NCBI GenBank assembly: GCA_023423215.1 | Contig: JAFAFZ010000337.1 | Span: forward strand, 1-17,739 | Length of the DNA: 17,739 nucleotides | Reading direction: 5' to 3' | Source: Actinomycetes bacterium | Lineage (GTDB): Bacteria > Actinomycetota > Acidimicrobiia > Acidimicrobiales > Microtrichaceae | The notes under the pieces: generated by a model | Databases searched by the model: none | What the model was told of the DNA's origin: nothing | The model's input: the letters and a program-made list of their open reading frames with translations, nothing else | Translations under genes and position numbers: made by a program | Part shown: piece by piece, positions 15,368-17,739 of the stretch | Layout of the letters: each line of letters starts with the position of its first letter | How positions within the stretch are numbered: the stretch's first letter is position 1

Positions 15368-17739
15368 CTACCAGCTGCCGGCGCCGTTCCCTACCTGGCC
15401 GACGGGCGTCACCCCTCCGACGAGCGCCTCGACGAGCTGGCGTGACGCGACCGCGAAGCTGTGGCGCGCCGCGTAGCGTCGCCCCGCCTCGGACAGCGCC
15501 CGGCGCCGTGGCTCGTCGGCCAGGAGCTCGGCCAGGACCCGGGCGAGCGCCGCGCCGCCGATGCCGGCGGGCACCTTGACGACCACGTCGTCGGGGTTCT
15601 CCGAGAAGGTTCCCAGGTCGGTGACGACGGTCGGGATGCCGGCCGCCAGCGTCTCGGCGACCGATGCCGACGACTCGCCGTTGCTGGCGAGGCGCAGCTG
15701 CACCGCGACGGTCGTGCGCGCCATCCAGGCGGAATAGGTCGCCTCGTCGACCTTGCCGGTCACGTCGACGCGCTCGGCCATGCCCAGCCGCGCCGCCTCC
15801 AGGCGCAGGTCCGAGAGGTACTCGTCGCCGCTGTGGCCGACCAGCCCCAGTTGGACGCCGGGCAGGTCGGACATCGCCGCCAGGACGACCTCGCTGCACT
15901 TCGCCGGGCTGACGAACCCGAACGAGGCCACCGTCGGCAGCGCTCCCCCGTCGGCGCCGAGGCCGACGCCCACCTCGGGTGCCGTCGGCTCCGGGCAGGG
16001 GATCGGGAAGAGCACCTCGGGGCGGCGGGCGCAGTCGAGCTCGATCAGGTCCGCCGCGTGCTCGGAGTGCACGAAGAGACGGGTCGCCGCCGCGGCCACG
16101 TCCGCGATCATCAGGATGCCGTGCGAGGCCTCCTCGTCCATCGGCAGGAACTGGGCGCCGCCCATCGACGCCGGGTAGCGCCCGGGGTACATGCGGTGCA
16201 GCGCGCCGCCGAAGGTCTCGGGCAGCAGGTCGGGGCGCTCCCGGAACATGTCGGCGTACAGGATCGTGAGCCGGGCGTCGTGCAGGAACACGACACCGGG
16301 CCGCCGGCGCAGCATCTCGAGCTCGCGCAGGTGGAACGCGCTGTTCCCGATGAAGTACAGGACCTCGTCGAAGGGGCCCTCGCTCGCCTCGACGAGCGGC
16401 AGCGCGTCCAGCGGCTCGATGTGCACGCCGGCCGGCACCTCGGCCCGGTCGGGCGGGATCGACGTGAACAGCGTCAGGTCGCACAGCTCGGGCAGGTGCT
16501 CGAGGAACCGGGCCATGTAGGTCGAGGGACCGGAGAGCTGCGGCGGGACCGGGGACGCGACGGCCAGTCGGGGCCGCACCCGGCGGGCGGCCGCCGCGGC
16601 GACACGGTCCGGGGTGGCGGCGAGCTGCCGGTAGACGCCGACCGTCGCATCGGCCACGACCGGCCAGGAGTACCGGCCGTCGACCGGCGTGGCGGCGAGC
16701 TCGTGGCGCGCCGCGGGATCGGCCAGGAACCGGGACACCACCCGGGCGATGTCCTCCACGTCCTCGGCGTCGAAGCGCGCCGCGGGGTCGTCCACGAGCT
16801 CGCGCAGCGAGGAGTTGTCGCCGCACACGACGGCGGCACCGCACGCTCGCGCCTCGAGGATCGGCAGGCCGAGCCCCTCGTAGACCGAGGGGAACACCAC
16901 CAGGTCCGCGGTCTGCATCAGGTGGACCAGCGTCTCGTCGCCCACCGCGCCGGTCAGCACGAGGTCGTCGGCGATGCCGAGCTCTGCCGCGCGCTGCTGC
17001 AGGTGCGCGCGGGAGTCCGGGAAGAGGTGGCACTGCACGACCAGCGGTCGACGGCGTCGCATGGTCGGCTCGACGCGCGCCCAGGCCTGCAGCAGACGGT
17101 CCAGGTTCTTGCGCCACTCGGCGCCGCTCGGACACAGGACGTAGCCGTCCAGGTCGCCCAGGTGCTCGAGGCGCAGCGTCGCCGCCAGGAAGGTGAGCTG
17201 GTCGTGCCGGGAGCGGTCCGGGGGCACGAACTGCGGCCCGGCGGCGCCGTGCACCGTGACGATGCGCTCGGGCTCGATGCCGAGCAGCTCCACCAGGTCC
17301 GCGGTCGTCGCCGCCGAGATCGACAGCAGCCGGTCGCAGGTGGCCAGGAACCGCGCCCGGGTCCGATGCCTGCGACGGGTCGCCTCGTCCTGCAGGTACA
17401 CCTCGGGGAAGCGTGCGGGGATGAGGTCGTAGACCGTCGCCACGACCCGCGTGTCGGCACCACGCGCCCACGGCGGCAGGACGTCCAGCTCGGTCGGCCC
17501 CTCGACGAACGGGCTCGAGACGTGCACGACCTTGGGCGGCACCTCGACGAGCGACGGGTGGTCGCCCCGGAGCACCTTGCCGGTGCCCACCAGCTGCTGC
17601 AGCTGCGCGTGCATCGGCAGGCCGGGGTCGGCCACGAAGGCGCGCACGAGCGTGGGGTCCAGCGCCTCGACCGCGCGTGCCAGCTCGAGCGTGTAGCGGC
17701 CGATGCCGCGGGCGGCGTGGTCGTGCGCCTGGAGCACCT
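15368..17739 (-). CDS. Tandem GT4-GT4 glycosyltransferase (N-terminal end cut by window edge)
   Basis: At least 790 residues with two GT-B/GT4 modules. The frame is open to the right edge; the first visible residues (VLQAHDHAARGIGRYTLELA) are the family's glycine-rich start, so only about ten residues are missing. Module 1 (1 to about 390) has YVLCPSGAEWRKNLDRLL (199-216) and EX7E in VYEGLGLPILEA (Glu287, Glu295). Module 2 starts near 396 (RPRLAVASPVPPQLSGPST) and has SFGFVSPAKCSEVVL and a degenerate donor site, SNGESSASVAETLAAG, that keeps the two glutamates. No membrane span is visible. Bifunctional GT4-GT4 proteins such as WbdA build repeat units of ABC-exported O-antigens, so a polymerase-like role is plausible but inferred. 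Its TAG stop lies 11 bases before rmlA. Confidence 0.93.
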   Translation of the reverse strand, partial: VLQAHDHAARGIGRYTLELARAVEALDPTLVRAFVADPGLPMHAQLQQLVGTGKVLRGDHPSLVEVPPKVVHVSSPFVEGPTELDVLPPWARGADTRVVATVYDLIPARFPEVYLQDEATRRRHRTRARFLATCDRLLSISAATTADLVELLGIEPERIVTVHGAAGPQFVPPDRSRHDQLTFLAATLRLEHLGDLDGYVLCPSGAEWRKNLDRLLQAWARVEPTMRRRRPLVVQCHLFPDSRAHLQQRAAELGIADDLVLTGAVGDETLVHLMQTADLVVFPSVYEGLGLPILEARACGAAVVCGDNSSLRELVDDPAARFDAEDVEDIARVVSRFLADPAARHELAATPVDGRYSWPVVADATVGVYRQLAATPDRVAAAAARRVRPRLAVASPVPPQLSGPSTYMARFLEHLPELCDLTLFTSIPPDRAEVPAGVHIEPLDALPLVEASEGPFDEVLYFIGNSAFHLRELEMLRRRPGVVFLHDARLTILYADMFRERPDLLPETFGGALHRMYPGRYPASMGGAQFLPMDEEASHGILMIADVAAAATRLFVHSEHAADLIELDCARRPEVLFPIPCPEPTAPEVGVGLGADGGALPTVASFGFVSPAKCSEVVLAAMSDLPGVQLGLVGHSGDEYLSDLRLEAARLGMAERVDVTGKVDEATYSAWMARTTVAVQLRLASNGESSASVAETLAAGIPTVVTDLGTFSENPDDVVVKVPAGIGGAALARVLAELLADEPRRRALSEAGRRYAARHSFAVASRQLVEALVGGVTPVGQVGNGAGSW

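Noticed and set aside
1..17739. Search for tRNA, rRNA, CRISPR repeats, insertion sequences, riboswitches and phage genes
   Set aside because: I saw no cloverleaf, spaced repeats, transposase motifs or terminal inverted repeats. Non-coding gaps are all shorter than about 115 bases.

Overview
The window is a GC-rich stretch (about 70 % G+C by eye) of a bacterial chromosome. It is almost fully coding and carries a cell-surface polysaccharide locus. Fourteen genes lie on the minus strand and one short gene (11522-11794) lies on the plus strand. G/C-ending codons, GTG and TTG starts, promoters that look leaderless with a TAnnnT -10 box, and a flavoprotein of the mycobacterial LpdA type all point to an actinobacterium. 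I lean towards a non-Streptomyces lineage such as Acidimicrobiia, but that is inference. I see no mobile element, CRISPR array, tRNA or rRNA.

Read in the direction of transcription (right to left), the first block is a tandem glycosyltransferase cut by the right edge (15368-17739), then rmlA, rmlC, rmlB and rmlD (15356-11837). These four genes supply dTDP-L-rhamnose. A convergent stretch with two inverted repeats follows (11795-11838). Then comes a 90-residue coiled-coil protein on the plus strand, divergent from an LpdA-like NAD(P)H-dependent flavoprotein (10043-11407). Both face a 114-base intergenic region with TAnnnT boxes just upstream of each ATG.

Next is a single GT-C (GT39-like) membrane glycosyltransferase (8177-9934), flanked by hairpins. 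A second tightly packed operon starts with the ABC polysaccharide exporter: wzm (7304-8098) and wzt (6001-7302, with the C-terminal carbohydrate-binding type extension). It continues with a hexapeptide O-acyltransferase, a coiled-coil/SAM-methyltransferase fusion, a GT2-GT4 fusion, a GT4 enzyme and a multi-pass membrane protein cut by the left edge (1-1001). Stops and starts in this operon overlap or almost touch (TGAGATG, ATGCGTGA, ATGA, TGATG), so translation is probably coupled.

Taken together, the genes fit an ABC-transporter-dependent, rhamnose-containing glycan. The chain would be built on the cytoplasmic face by multi-domain glycosyltransferases, decorated by acylation, possibly capped by methylation, recognised by the Wzt C-terminal domain and exported by Wzm/Wzt. 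The most interesting idea is that the coiled-coil methyltransferase acts as a chain terminator and length ruler, like WbdD in Escherichia coli O9a but with reversed domain order. The other points worth following are the promoter pattern, the small coiled-coil protein and the one-cysteine flavoprotein in a sugar locus.
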